NCBI GenBank assembly: GCA_951217055.1
Contig: OX578278.1
Location: forward strand, 33,307,105-33,371,104
DNA: 64,000 nucleotides
DNA from: Gerris lacustris
Taxonomy: Eukaryota; Arthropoda; Insecta; Hemiptera; Gerridae
Direction of reading: 5' to 3'
Position numbers and translations under genes: made by a program. Below, one piece after another: positions 12,774 through 25,037 of this stretch (the stretch's first letter is position 1; every line of letters starts with the position of its first letter). Below the pieces are notes generated by a model. It saw nothing but the letters and a program-made list of their open reading frames with translations. It made no database searches and was not told where the DNA came from.

Positions 12774-15700
12774 CTAACACAAAAAAAGATAAACAGTAAT
12801 GAATAAACTTTGAAAATTCGTAGAAATGTTTTTTATCTTCATTCTTATTTTAACACCTAAAAAAATAATATGAACAAATGAGATTTGACCCATTGAAATT
12901 AAAGCCACAATTTATCAGAGAAGAGAAGCCACTAGCTGGCACTCTTGTCTATAAATAAGTTACAAAAAAGTTATAAGTTTATACTTCTTTCTTTTTAGTA
13001 AGCTTTTATTTTTCTCTAACTTAAATTTTAGCACTTCAAGAGAGACACACTAAGTTTTCAGTCACTTTAATTACATATTATAAGTACATTCAAATAATGT
13101 TGTTAAAATCAACACCTTATTTACTTTGTATCACTTATATTGTTTTTTGATGGATTCATTAGGTGTTGAAAAATCAAAACATGTTGATTTTCATTTATAT
13201 TTCAGAATAAAACGTTTCGACCCTTCTCTGCGTTTTTAAGGAGGTCATTTTCAATCACATTTGTTTTCTAATTAATATTAATGTATTTTATTTCTAGAAA
13301 ACAACTGTGATTGAAAATGACCTTAAAAACGCAGAGAAGGGTCGAAACGTTTTACAACACCTAATGAATCCATCAAAAAACAATATAAGTGGTATTATAA
13401 GTAAAATATATTAAGGGTATTGATAGTATAAAATAATTTCCCTCTAATACTCTCTGGATTTTTAACCCCACATTTCACACAAGGACCTTAAGAACTGGCT
13501 GTAAAAACATGTACACTACAAGTTCTAAAAGTGAACACACCTCTATAAGATGTTTGAGCTGATCTCCTTTAATATCATTTAGTTTGGCAGCCAAGATGAG
13601 AGCGGCTCCGGCACAAAGTTTCCTGTTCTCCTTATTAATTAGGTTGAGCACGATAAGTTTTTCAAAGTAGACATACGAATAAGCCACTGTGAGTAAATCA
13701 GGACTGGCAATCTTTCTCATCTCTTTCTTAATACTGCGCAGTTTGCTAAGTGTTAACTGAATCAAAGGAAACTTCTCTTTAAACTTGTCATTCAGCTCTT
13801 TCTTCAGGTCAGATGCCCTTGCATACTGGATAACAGATGTCTAAAAAATAAAATTAAAAAATTGTTAAGACAAACTCAAACTAAAGTTTTTCATTTTACC
13901 AAAGTAAGGTTAAATTTAAATCCAATAATATATAATTTAATCATTTTATTTTTGAACACATTTAAAAAGTGTTAAAAAACGAAATAAAAAAAGATTAACA
14001 ATTAATAAAATGTAGTTGCCTGTTTTTTCCCTTCCAAGTCATCTCCATCAAAGCCAGGCTTCGAAAGCGGGGCTTGACTATCAATCTCTCTGCCTAAATT
14101 TCTCACCCTTATTAATGCAAGGAAGACTAAGGTCATTAACAGCCTCAACAACTTATAACTTAACAGGTATAATCTGAGTTGTCCCTAAGACAGCAATCAA
14201 GTACTGTTACAATCCAGGTAATTTTTTTTAAGTGTGAACAATTTGAATTAAACAATTTTTTCTCATAGTGGTATTTTCTCTCTTAATCAGTAAAATATTT
14301 CATAAAATACTAATGGAATTTTTTATACATCCCAATGTATAAAAAAGCAAACAAAAATATTAATAAATTTGAATAACAATGTTACCATATAAGAAGCAAA
14401 GGGAAGAACAATTCGGTGCTTCCCAGCAATCAGTTCAGGATCATCTAGCATATTGGCTTCATAGTATGACGCTGCACAATCACCTCCACCTAAGCAAATG
14501 CACAAGTGGTTAACAAAGAATTGGCATAAAACACACCCAACCAGGAGTGATTCCTTGTTAATGAAGGCGATTTGCAAAGGGAGTTAAGGAGGAGATATTT
14601 TGTTCAAAAGATAGTGCCAGGGAGGCTATGAACTAGTGCTGTAATCCCTCGATATCTATGGGTTTTTATCCCTGGGTTTGATTATTAATGGTGTCATGGA
14701 AAGTGCCCGGATCGAAACCAGGGATGTTAGATGAGAGATAATGGAAAAAATCTTGAAAAGACAATGAAAAAAGTTCCTTTGGGCATGGAAATCATGTGAG
14801 AAAAGGCCAAAACACTTCACTATTAGTTAACCGTGAAACACTGTAGAACGTAACAACTGCTTGTATGAAGGGATTACTGAATACTCATAAACCTGCATGC
14901 ATTAGAACTATACTTGATTTTTAATTATGAGCTCACACCTTATCCCAACCTTAGCAATGAAAGGATTAATTACTTCCATCCCTGGTAGTCGACGTGGAGA
15001 GTAAAAAAAAACATTATCTCCATAGTTGCAACAACTAATAGTGTTTTATTTCTATAACACTACAGCCTTAACTGTATTCAATTTTTCTTAACCTAATTTA
15101 GTTCATGAAACTTTCTGAAATTGTTAAAAATAATTTTTTCTTGATGTATTTGATATTTAAAACTGAAAGGGTTATAAATATCATCTGGAAACAACTTTGT
15201 AAAATCTCTTAGGCAAATTTGGTAGCAAAAGGTTTAACAATAATGCACTAATATTCCTTCAATCCACTAATGCTTGAATAAAATAGGTTTAAGGATATCA
15301 TAACTTCAACTTTAAAATGTTTTGTTTTTTTAAAGTAGCAAGTCATTTTAAACTTACTTCTGTTACTACAACAGAGCATGGGTGGTGAACCAGAAAAACT
15401 ATAGGTGTACTGCAAAGTAGATTCATGTGATATACACCTGTAAAATAATAATTTAATTTATATAGGTACATTTTATTTATTAAGTTTTTAATTAATTTGT
15501 TTTTAAATTCACCAATACTCATGCTTTTAACAAACTACCCAGACAACTACCAGTAAAACCATAGTAGTATTACATCTATAGTTAATTATACATTTTAGAA
15601 GAAAGTTTTCACATTGTTATTTTTTACATTTCAATACTTATGGATAAAATTATTAAAATAAAGTTCTAGATACTCTTGAAGGGGTTATTTCATGGTATTT

Positions 15701-18700
15701 CACTCTGGTAAACTGAAATATCTTCAGAGGAAATAATTTTGTACAGATTTCAAACCAAATTCATGTGCCAATCTACACATTTGTTATAGATTTTTTCCCC
15801 TTAAAAAATTACAGTTTTTCTTGCCTCAGTTAATTTATAATAATATGATCTGTACACAATGAATACCCTAAAGTCGCTTTCAGCAGTCAGAGCAAAACAT
15901 CAGGATTATATAATCCCTTCAAGACGAGGTCAATACTAAAAGATCTAGAACTTTATCTTGATATGATTACTGTAAGCCTACGTTCTCGGAAGAAAAATCA
16001 TATTAGCTGATTCTTGCACCATCCTATAACAGATTAAAATAAATTTGCATTAATGCTAAAATCAATCTGCTTTGTATTCATGCTAATAAATGACTTGTAC
16101 TTAGAACCTCACTTAAAACAATTTTAAATTTATGATTTTCATAAAACACTTCACTTAAGCAGTTACCCATTTATATGGGTGAACACTGAGCGTGGGGCCC
16201 TTTGCCAGAGTTGGGAATCTAACCCCAATTTTTTCTTGAGAAGAGCAGTATTATTTATGTACCCGTGTATAATCTGCTGATCTATAAACTATATCATCTA
16301 GCCTATATTAATCCAGATCTTTATGCCAGGTGGTGTTACCAATTATTTCTAAAAATAATAATGGTTAAATCATTAATATTAAATAGGAAAGGAGAATGAT
16401 AGATACAAAGTCACCTCATCACTGGGAATTGAGCCCTTCAAATGCTCTACCAAGTTACAGCAGAGTAATGATTTTCACTTGTCTAAAAGATATAAATCTC
16501 AATTATTAACTAAATTATTCCTTCAATACCTAGTGGACTGAACATTTTAAGCACGAACTTCTAGATTAGGGAATTATGCTACTAAAGTAAATTAATAGCA
16601 ATCCATAATATTATTGCAAATAGTAGACATTGAGAATGTAAAACATATGATTAGTAGGCATATAATGGAATTTTATTACAGACAAACATTAAAATTAATA
16701 CTTTTTTTATTTATTTAAAAATTTAATGTAAGTAAAGTATAGCATCAAATATTTCAGATGTCACAAATTCGGATTCGATTATGGAATAATATACATATAT
16801 TACTTCTTTCTATAATTAAAACACAACAATTTAACTGCATTAATGGTTTCATTCATCCACTCAAGAGTGAATTATGAATAATTTTAGTAAGTAATTTTTG
16901 CAGAGATGACGTCATCTGACCGTTTTATTGGTTCACTTCGAAAATCAGGACATTTTGAACGAAAATCTGGACAATTTAATTATCTTTAAGGGGTTCGGTA
17001 CGGACTCTCAACTGTATTTAAAAAAAAATATGAGCTGCAAATAGCCATCTTTGGCCACCAGTGAGAAAGATCTGTCAGACTAATAAATTTGGGATCTCTT
17101 CATTCATCAGACCAAAACCACAACACTAAATCAGAGTACTTAACAGAAGATTGACAATTACACAGTTCTGTTTAAGCTAATTAACCATTAACAAGATGGT
17201 ATCAAACCATGTCAACTGTTACATTATGATAAGTACATTATGCAAATTAATGAACTCTTCAAAAGTCAAAACAATTTGAATAAGGATAATCAAGTGTTAA
17301 AAGACAAACCTGAGAACAGGAGCATGTTTGCTGATTGAATCGGCAGGTTCTAGAGCTTTTACATTCCTTGAGGGAGCTAGGAGTTGTCCATAAGAAATCT
17401 CCTAACACAAATCAAAAATTATCTCAAAAATAACGAACAACACAATATCATTAACTTATAATTTTACTCCTGACCTGAGAAGTTGATAAACCCAAAAATG
17501 AGGCAAGGGTTTTTAACACCATTCCATCAGTCTTTTGTTTCAATTGGAACTTACTCTAGTTTAAAATACTGCTGAAATTAAACATAAGCAGTTGTTTTTT
17601 TCACCACTTGCGATAACACATACTTGAGATTTGTAATTGACTAACTGTATAGCCTCCCAAAATGAAACACATAATTTTAATTGAAATGTATGCATATGTG
17701 ATTAAAAAAATTCCAGCGATTAAGTAAGAGTAACTATAAAAGAAAATGAATTAAATAGTTCGCCTTTCCTTTAAGATCTCATAAGAAGTTAGCAACTTTT
17801 AATTAATTTAAGCAATAAATTAATATTTATTATAGTCCTAAGCAAATAAATAAAGTTCAATACAATTTTAAATAGGGTTATTATACACGTATGATGCATG
17901 TTTTTATTAATGGTCTACTTATATTTGTCTATTTTCTTTTTAATTGATCCCTTATGCTTAGTTTTTTTTATATGCTTATTCTTTTGTAGGTCTTTAGTGA
18001 TAAAAATAAGATAATTATTTTCTTTTAATTAATTTATTAGCTATATTTTTCCCACACCTGGGCATCTTCAGGCCTTGAACTGAACTATCCAGAAATGAAC
18101 AAACAACGATCACTCCAATTTGTGAATTGTTTTTTGTTTATATACCAACTATAGATGTTATTTCCGGATAAATCAATTCAAGGCCTGAAGATGCCCAGGT
18201 GTGGGCAAAATATAGCTAATAAATTAATTAAAAGAAAATAATTATCTTATTTTTATCCCTAAAGACCTACAAAAGAATAAGCATATAAAAAAGGTCTACT
18301 TATAGAATTAAAAAGATTATTTTTTGGGTGTATCTATTTTTTGTTAATTATGTGTATTTATATTAAGTGTCCCTCTGTCTGTTGTTATTATAAGAAAATG
18401 TATTACCTTCTATTTTACAGTTATCTAGCCACTACTCTAAGCTGATGGCCATTGGCCCTAGCTTTATAATGCTTTGATGTTGAAGTTATTTTTATGTAGT
18501 TATAAAGGAAATAAAAAAATAATTCTTAAGTAAAGAAGAAAAAAGTATTCTTAAAAAGAGTTTCTCACCTTCCACATTCAATCCGAATAGAGATTTCTTG
18601 TTTGAAAGTGGCCTAATGATTGTTTACATATTAAAAACTCTCACTTTGTTTTTGAGAATGCCAGGCGAGTCATGAAAAGCAATAATCTTGGCCTTTGGTT

Positions 18701-21700
18701 GTTTACACAAGTCGAGATTTTTTAATATGATACTTGCTTCTAAAATATCGACTAACGTACATGATCTTTATTTATTGATTCAAATTTTTAATAATAGAAT
18801 ATTTGATGATATTGAACGAAATGATTCAAACCGATTTTTGCATTACATGTCTTGCATCGGGTGCTAAAAAATGGCAAAATTAAATCAATTTTGGATAGAA
18901 TATATTAATCAGTGCTCGATTTCTAGAAATTGAGGTGCCGGAACTGCAACCTACCCTCTCTCTACCCCCCCCCCCCCCTATAGAGGGGGGTCCGGGGGTC
19001 CTCCCCCTGGAAAATGTTGAATAATAAACGTTCAAAAACAGCATTTTAAGCAGTTTTAGACATTAACCCATACTGCAATCAGGTGGGTTTCGTGTGGAAA
19101 CTTATATCATTTTAAGTAGAATTGTTTATAAACAATTTCTTGATTAGCATGTCACGTGTTGTTAAAATACTCTCAATAAATAAATAGGTACTTAGGTTTA
19201 TACGAATAATTAAATCAACAAAACATTCGCCCTGATATTAATTAAATTTATCAAAATTTATCAGTAGTATTTTGCTTTTGCACAGAGCAAAAGAAAGACT
19301 TGTATGATGAGCCCCTAAGGATAACCGTATGAGAAGACTTTGTAACCTATATCGCTTGTATCTTTTGCATTTCCTTTCTGCTCCCTGTTTAGTTAACATC
19401 GTTTCTCCCTTGCTTTTATTCCTTCCTCTTGCTAATTAAACACCTTTTATTATCTTTTGAATATTTAATTCCAACTTTTGGAATTAAATCCATCCACAGT
19501 GCATCAGGTAAATAAGATAAATGTCTTCACTTCTATAAGATAACTTCTATAATAGCAAGATTTCACTTTCTATAAAATTCCCTTAACGATATTTACATTT
19601 AATGATTATCAAAGGAAAAAAAAAAACGTTAATTATGTCATAACGTATTGGCAAGAAGTAAAAGAAGTGAAATTCTTTGGACAACATTATTAGTTATGAA
19701 GATTGTGATTTATAAAAGGAGTAAAATAGCCTTCTTTTGTTGACTACCACAGGTCTAGTGGCTTTATTTCTTCCCTCACATAAGTTGGCCAACCTAAGTG
19801 TCACAAAACCCTTATCTTAACAATACTGTAGTTGTAGGAAACCTCATATCATTCTATACTTTAATAAAAGTAAAAATTAAAAGAAAGATGTAATAAATGG
19901 GTTTACATGTCCTTCGTGAGCCTTTTCAATCCCGAGAAGTGCCCATGGGTCGAGAGGGTCGTTGATGGCAGATAAAGGTCTAGCAGTCGAAGGATTTCTT
20001 CTCCTTCCAACCCCAGTTCCTTTGATGTCACCCCTAAACACGCTCAACCAAAACAAAACAAGATACTAAAAAAACTGTAGGATGGGCGTAAATAAATTAA
20101 GACTTCTCTGACAAGAGCAGCAAGGTACTCTGACTTAAGAAAGTAGAGAATGCAAGGAGTCTTTGTCAACCTTTGATTCTAGCAGGTAAACGTTGGATAG
20201 AAACACTTCAGATAATGCTTTGAAACAAAGCATTTAGCCAAGAAAGCTTTATATTGTCTGTCAAGCATTTAACAATGATCAAATGTAAGTAAATTATAAA
20301 TAAAAGCCATACTACACATCTGTCAATGTGATCATTACCATGGGATATGTCTCACAATAAGAAAATTGTCTTTTGCTTCGTGGACACAACGATCCTGACC
20401 TTTATTAGAATAATTATTACATCACAATTACTGAAATTGCATAAATATTAAAATATTAGTCAAGCTTTTATTTTTGAATGTGTTAATATTTTAATATGGC
20501 GCTTACCTGTACCTATTGTATGGTATGACAGAGAAAACAGATATTGGGATCTTCTGGCACTGTGAAACAATTACAACCCTTTGGCCTTTCATCTTCTGTG
20601 ACTTGCCCATCTTCATCATTGGGAAGTCTTTACGACTACCTGAAAAAGTAAAATTTTCATTAATAAGATTATTTGGTGCCACGATTCATAGAAAAACATC
20701 ACAACACAGGACAGAAAGTAAGATAATACCAAATAGCATGCTCTCTAAAGGAAATTCGCAGAGAAAAATACTTGTTAGTTTCTGTATAAGTGAACAAATA
20801 ATTATAAAAGGCCTTTCTTCCATTTATATGGAAGAAAGGCCTTATGATAGGATATCTGCAGCTTATCTCTTCATGTATATAAAGTGATATTCTAATCTTC
20901 ATTTTTTTTTTTCTATGGTTCCTTTCTTTTCGCTTCTAACTCTAATGGTTTGATGAGATAAAAAGTGGTCTTTACAGGATATTGGGTTTAGAAAATCTAA
21001 GGGCATTTTATCCCTCAAGTATATGTTTTGATGACCTTACATTTTCAAAGACTGAACCTAAAAAAATGTAGGGTGGTGATTAATTTCTCCTTAATCCTAC
21101 AGAATTGTTCTTGTTTACACATCTGAAATATAACATATAAAAGCATTGTTTACCAGTGGTTGAAACCATTGATTCTGAGCTGCTAAATACACCATGAGAT
21201 TTATCATCACCAAGAGTTGAGTGTTGCTGTAGTAATCGCTTCCTGTAGCTCAGTCCACTAATATGCCTCTCATAACCATATTCACTCCCTGCTGTACTTG
21301 TCCTGCAAAAGTAGTGTTAATTAGTTAAAATAAACGTTTAAATGCCCCAAGTTATACTAATATTACATTTATTTAGTTTACTAATATTACATTACTCTGA
21401 CTTCATGCGGAAATCGAAGGAAGAGCCAGTGAGACTTCAAGATTTGACATATGACCTCGTAGAAGTCAAAATCTAATGTAAGACTCTGAGTCTTACATAG
21501 TGACTCAGCCACTTCATATTAATTTATGTGTTTCCATAATCGACACTGATGTTGATAAATAAACAAGTATTATTGTGCGAGGAGAGACAGTGTTAATAGA
21601 GTTTCTTTATATTAATTAAGATAATAAAGCATAACAGCCAAATCAATGTTCAATTAATCAAAACAAAAACTTCATTAACTACAGTATGTGACTTGTGCAG

Positions 21701-23026
21701 TATGTACTTTTGACACTCAGGTTGGCAACCTACATGAGGAAAAAAGTAAAGCCGTGAGGCCACCCCTCACGGCTCCCCCCGACCAGTGGCATTTTACTAG
21801 TAGCTCAGGCCTTCTAGAATTCAAAATACTGACCTCTCATTGGTTCCACACCCTAATTTTTTCGGATATTCCTACGCTGTCACAAGTCACAACTCATAAC
21901 ACGCACACTTTACACTCTGTCCAACAAAAGAGTAAATTTTGACAGAGTGGGAAAATCAAAATAAAATGGGGAGGGGAGCCAATAAGAGCTTAATATTTAA
22001 CATCAAAATCTCAAGCTCTTATTGGCTCCCCTCCCCATTTTTATTTGATTGATTGACAGAATTAATCCTCATATTGGACAGACTGTATTAGCATCGAATG
22101 TTGGCAGTATAGACTGTATAATACTTATTGTTACAATATGAGATAAAATTTCCCATAGTAAAATACAGAAATTCGCAGCAGCATCATTCTCAAAAGCCTA
22201 ATACAAACTATACTTATGCCATTACGTTTTGTAAATCTGACAGCAGGGGAAAATCTAAAAAAGAAGAAAAAAAAAAAAAAAAAAAAAATGGGAGGGCAGT
22301 CAGATGAGAGCTTGAGATTTTGGCGGGTAGTAGGCTGGGCCAACTAGGCAAACAAAAATATCGCTGGATAACTCTTAAGATAACCGCCAAGTGGCTTTAT
22401 TTTTTTCTCACTTTAGGTTGGCCAATATGAGTTGTCAGATTTATAAAACGTATTGCCATAAGTATAGGGATTCTTTGTTTGGATTCATTGACGCAGGATT
22501 GAGTCTCGGGTTACATCCCAGCTGAGTCTGCAATAGTTAATCTTAATCAGGCATATCGCAGAGCTGAATATTTGAGTCGCGTCCAAAATAGGATTCTCTG
22601 ACTCAATGTTGCAAGACAATGATCACAAACAAAGAATCCCAGTGTGCACTAGTGTTTAGAACAGAGTTCATAACATTAACTAAAAACATACCTTTCTCTA
22701 AAAGGAGTTGTAAAGATGCTACCAGACAAATCTTGTTCGGCAAATTTAGGATACAAGTTTGATTGTTGTTGGTCACCACACGGGAAGTTGATAACCGACG
22801 TTTCGGAATTCTGCTTCTGGAAAGGTGACAAGGAAAAGAACGCTTTGGCCTGTTCGTCCGACGACTTGGATTCGTTATGAGCATCGGCGACATTATTCCC
22901 TTCCTCGCAGAAATTACTTAAACAGTTGAACGTGCGCGGTGTTCCGTCTAAAGAAATATTAGATAAGAACGAAACAGCTGCAAAGCGCCTGTTATATCTA
23001 CTTTTCTTCATATTGATAAGCATCAT
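12633..23026 (-). CDS. Cables: CABLES-family protein (Cdk5 and Abl enzyme substrate), nine-exon gene
   Basis: Nine exons join in frame: 23026-22692, 21302-21154, 20639-20507, 20033-19907, 17401-17310, 15437-15358, 14489-14386, 13840-13541, 12773-12633, every intron GT-AG, total 1461 nt, 486 residues. Recognition rests on the N-terminal [19 protein letters not shown], the FSVIPYNRY stretch (about residue 200), [12 protein letters not shown] (about 235), [20 protein letters not shown] (about 320-340), and the C-terminal cyclin-box region (about 345-480) with AREKF-like [20 protein letters not shown] and [17 protein letters not shown]. Vertebrate CABLES1/2 bind cyclin-dependent kinases and help Abl-type kinases phosphorylate Cdk5 or Cdk2; the function here is inferred from family. 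The length is close to CABLES2. The start is at 23026 (MM), or five codons on at MKKS; a stop lies just upstream. Introns hold several mobile elements, but the coding sequence looks intact. Confidence 0.93.
13131..13393. mobile_element. Foldback element in CABLES intron 8
   Basis: The left part (about 13131-13167 and 13208-13267) and the right part (13297-13393) are inverted copies: TTTTTTGATGGATTCATTAG pairs with CTAATGAATCCATCAAAAAA, and AACGTTTCGACCCTTCTCTG pairs with CAGAGAAGGGTCGAAACGTT. The left arm carries about 40 extra bases, itself a small palindrome. Both arms contain a GACC...GGTCGAAACG signature seen in many arthropod repeats. Confidence 0.85.
13541..13840 (-). CDS. Cables: CABLES exon 8 (cyclin-box core)
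   Basis: Acceptor TATTTTTTAG, donor GTGTGT. One hundred codons in phase 0, from [20 protein letters not shown] through the cyclin-box helices ([36 protein letters not shown]) to LKHLIE. This is the most conserved part of the protein. Confidence 0.95.
14386..14489 (-). CDS. Cables: CABLES exon 7
   Basis: Acceptor TTTGCTTAG, donor GTAACA. It encodes [20 protein letters not shown], then VLPFASYM, strongly conserved in CABLES at the entry to the cyclin box. Confidence 0.92.
14639..14879. mobile_element. Tigger-like (Tc1/mariner-pogo) MITE, copy 1, CABLES intron 6
   Basis: The left end CTGTAATCCCTCGATATCTA and right end GGGATTACTG are inverted. Internal AACCAGGGATGTTAGA is shared with the copy at 40285-40498 on the other strand. 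CAGTNNTCCCTCGNTAT termini are typical of pogo/Tigger MITEs. The flanks do not show a clean TA duplication. Confidence 0.6.
14880..15357. other. CABLES intron 6, remainder
   Basis: Intronic AT-rich sequence between the Tigger-like MITE and exon 6. No other feature seen. Confidence 0.6.
15358..15437 (-). CDS. Cables: CABLES exon 6
   Basis: Acceptor TTTTACAG, donor GTAAGT. It encodes [20 protein letters not shown], then LCCSNR, and carries the phase into exon 7 correctly. Confidence 0.82.
15438..17309. other. CABLES intron 5
   Basis: 1.87 kb of AT-rich intron. A perfect 14-bp palindrome, AGATGACGTCATCT, containing a CRE-type TGACGTCA lies near 16906-16919. No coding content seen. Confidence 0.6.
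17310..17401 (-). CDS. Cables: CABLES exon 5
   Basis: Acceptor TTGTGTTAG, donor GTTTGT. It encodes [20 protein letters not shown] and on to HAPVLR, in frame with both neighbours. Confidence 0.85.
17963..18292. mobile_element. Foldback element in CABLES intron 4
   Basis: Arms of about 115 bp (17963-18080 and 18177-18292) are reverse complements with few differences, from TTTTTTATATGCTTATTCTT outside to GGCCTTGAA inside, and weaker pairing continues into the loop. The arms hold GCCTGAAGATGCCCAGGTGT followed by GGGCAAAATATAGCT, which resembles the hammerhead-like motif at 34084-34128. Confidence 0.88.
18910..19080. repeat. GC-rich repeat fragment with C/G homopolymers
   Basis: The block GGGGGGTCCGGGGGTCCTCC followed by GGAAAATGTTGA and CAAAAACAGCATTTTAAGC is shared in diverged form with 35060-35165. 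It is a fragment of a dispersed element of unknown class. Confidence 0.55.
19907..20033 (-). CDS. Cables: CABLES exon 4
   Basis: Acceptor GTGTTTAG, donor GTAAAC. It encodes a basic [14 protein letters not shown] followed by [13 protein letters not shown], the recognisable CABLES motif. It ends in phase 0. Confidence 0.9.
20507..20639 (-). CDS. Cables: CABLES exon 3
   Basis: Acceptor CTTTTTCAG, donor GTAAGC. It encodes [20 protein letters not shown], then IPYNRYR, a conserved CABLES block. Confidence 0.9.
20808..20843. repeat. 16-bp perfect hairpin in CABLES intron 2
   Basis: AAGGCCTTTCTTCCAT (20808-20823) is followed after four bases by its exact reverse complement. It lies about 170 bp upstream of exon 3 in transcript sense. 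Role unknown. Confidence 0.8.
21154..21302 (-). CDS. Cables: CABLES exon 2
   Basis: Acceptor TTTTGCAG, donor GTAAAC. The frame continues as [20 protein letters not shown], then [16 protein letters not shown], matching the Arg-rich central part of CABLES proteins. It joins exon 1 at a split Arg codon. Confidence 0.88.
21303..22691. other. CABLES intron 1, rich in repeat fragments
   Basis: 1.39-kb intron containing members of the 10076-10250 MITE family (about 21690-21790 and 22288-22440), the 29-bp inverted repeat at 21963-22041, and an A-rich run of about 23 bases at 22266-22288. Confidence 0.6.
21963..22041. repeat. Perfect 29-bp inverted repeat
   Basis: AAAATGGGGAGGGGAGCCAA.. at 21963-21991 is the exact reverse complement of 22013-22041, with a 21-nt loop. 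The same arm sequence occurs once in the MITE at 10076-10250. Confidence 0.9.
22692..23026 (-). CDS. Cables: CABLES exon 1 (coding start)
   Basis: It begins ATGATG at 23026 with an in-frame TAA about 30 nt upstream and ends CTTTTAGAGAAAG before GTATGT (donor at 22691-22690). It encodes the conserved [13 protein letters not shown] box and a Ser/Asn-rich segment. Phase 2 at its end. Confidence 0.9.
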
Positions 23027-24281
23027 TAATAAGCAAAAACAACCCTTATAAACACTTTACAGACAAGTCAAACTTAAGTCCGTTCTATCTAAAATCATAC
23101 AATACATTATAAAAACTAACTATGTTCAAGCAGAATCTCATTTAATCGACTTAAAAAATGTTCGTTACGCACAAAGCTCATTTCAAAGACGTCCGTCGTA
23201 ACAACAAACTAAAATTAGAAGTTAGGTAACGTAAAAAAGTTCTTCTTCAGGCACACACGGAAACTATTCACTGTTTCTCTATCTTTGGAACGAGGAAAAC
23301 CCCGTAAAATAAACTTACTACACCGAGAAAAAAAAATAAATGATAGCTTTTAACAACTTATAAAGACTCTAAGTCAGTAATAAAAAACTATTTTTTAGAT
23401 AAAAGATAAAATAAAAGCTGAATTAAATAGTATTGATGTAAAAATAAATAAACAATAACAGCCAGCAGGGATGATCGAAACCTGAATATAACCTTTCTGA
23501 TTCTCATAACCCGCCTTTTGATTAGAAGAGTGAAATACCCGCCCATTCGATTAAAACGTTTTTAAATTTTATATGATGCAGGCCTTTAGGGAGGTATTTC
23601 TTTAATTTGATATCGTCAATTATCCAGACTAAACTTATTGGCCCAATAAATAGCCCGGAAAAATCACCTTTAAAAGGAAACCTTAAAAAAAAAAGGATAT
23701 TTTTGTAGATTGAGTCAGGAAAGTGCTTTTAAAATTTCAAATATTGTTCATTAACTCAATGGCAAAATTAAATCATTTTCATGGAACTTAATTTAGCAAT
23801 TCTTGTTTGAATTACCTTGACAAATCGATCATAATTTTGATTTTTAAGGGTTTTATAATCAAAATTTTAACAATGTATTATAATGTCTCAGAAGCGTCCA
23901 ATTTGAATATATATGAAGTCTCACTGTCATAATCTAATATCTATATTATGTAAATTATTAGTTGACTGAAGATGACGTACTTCAGTGGAAGAACCCCTAG
24001 AATGTTGCAATAAACATTAGATACTGTGCGGTTTTTCAATTAACTCATCAATTTTAATCTTTTAGTTTTATTCACCATTAGCCTTCAACCCACGCTCCAC
24101 TATTGAGTCCCATGCTAAGAATCAGTGTATTTATGTTTCTTTTACCATGTAGGCCAAGCGATTATATGAAATACCTAATTAGTTTCTTTTCCAAAGCCTT
24201 CGCAGAAAAGAATCAGTACTATATTAGACAACATTCATTCCATTAAGAATAAAAATCTCTCGAATTGAAAAGGACATATAG
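23027..24281. other. CABLES 5' flank / probable 5'UTR and upstream intergenic DNA
   Basis: The sequence just upstream of the start codon (about 23027-23330 on the minus strand) is less AT-rich than its surroundings and probably holds the 5'UTR and promoter. I see no convincing TATA box and cannot place the transcription start. Confidence 0.4.
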
Positions 24282-25037
24282 GGGAGAGTGGGGCAGAATT
24301 TAACAGGGCAGTGTTGAACAAATGTAATTAGGAAAGTGCGTTTGTATGCAATTTTAGTAAAAAATAATATTTTTTGATGGCAACACTGACCTACGGCTGT
24401 AACTTTTCATTTCCAACTTTAATTTATTACCAGACGTGCACAAGCTAGATGACTGTTTGGTTTTTTCGATGTAATATTTTAATAAATATGTGACGTCCCA
24501 GATCATATTTCCAAGTGGTGAGTTTTTTCTATTATTTATTAGATGGGATATGCCATAACATTTAAAATTAAGCAGAAATGATCAATAATCGAAAGTACAT
24601 TGTTGGGGGAGAAAATCTGTTACTTTTTAAAATGCAATGGGGAAGTTTTGATCAAAACCGATGGGGGACCTTTGAATCTTTAAGGCTCTACCGCTCTTTG
24701 AGGTTAGAAAAATCATTAAATTGAAAATTGTATTGGTTCTAAGCAAGATATCAAAAATCTAATCACAGGCTTCATTCCTAATTTTAATTCTGCACAATTT
24801 GAGCCCTATTTCAACTTCCTATGATAAATAGTACAGGCGCCATTTTAATACGAGTTTTATCGTTGTATTGAAATTGCGCCTGTACTATTTATCATAGGAA
24901 GTTGAAATAGGGCTCAAATTGTGTAGAATTAAAATTAGGAATGAAGCCTGTGATTAGATTTTTGATATCTTGCTTAGAACCAGTATAATTTTAATTTTAC
25001 TGTTTTTCCTAACCTCAAAGGGCGGTAGAGACTTAAG
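24282..25037. mobile_element. Repeat with a long near-perfect palindrome (arms about 160 bp)
   Basis: 24678-24841 and 24876-25037 are near-identical inverted copies, from CTCTACCGC outside to AATAGTACAGGCGC inside, around a loop of about 35 nt. Upstream, 24282-24307 holds a GGGGAGAGTGGGGCAGAATT phrase typical of dispersed arthropod repeats. No coding content. Confidence 0.85.

Larger units (their letters stand above)
17402..19906. other. CABLES intron 4
   Basis: 2.5-kb intron containing the foldback element at 17963-18292 and a GC-rich repeat fragment around 18912-19080. The rest is AT-rich without features. Confidence 0.6.

Noticed and set aside
14323..14577. Minus frame covering CABLES exon 7 with extra residues on both sides
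   Set aside because: Only 14386-14489 has homology and splice signals; the flanks are intron read-through.
20516..20902. Plus and minus frames over CABLES exon 3 and the intron 2 hairpin
   Set aside because: Antisense of the exon plus intron; no recognisable protein.
22603..22893. Minus frame overlapping CABLES exon 1
   Set aside because: Shadow frame of the true exon (22692-23026); no homology.
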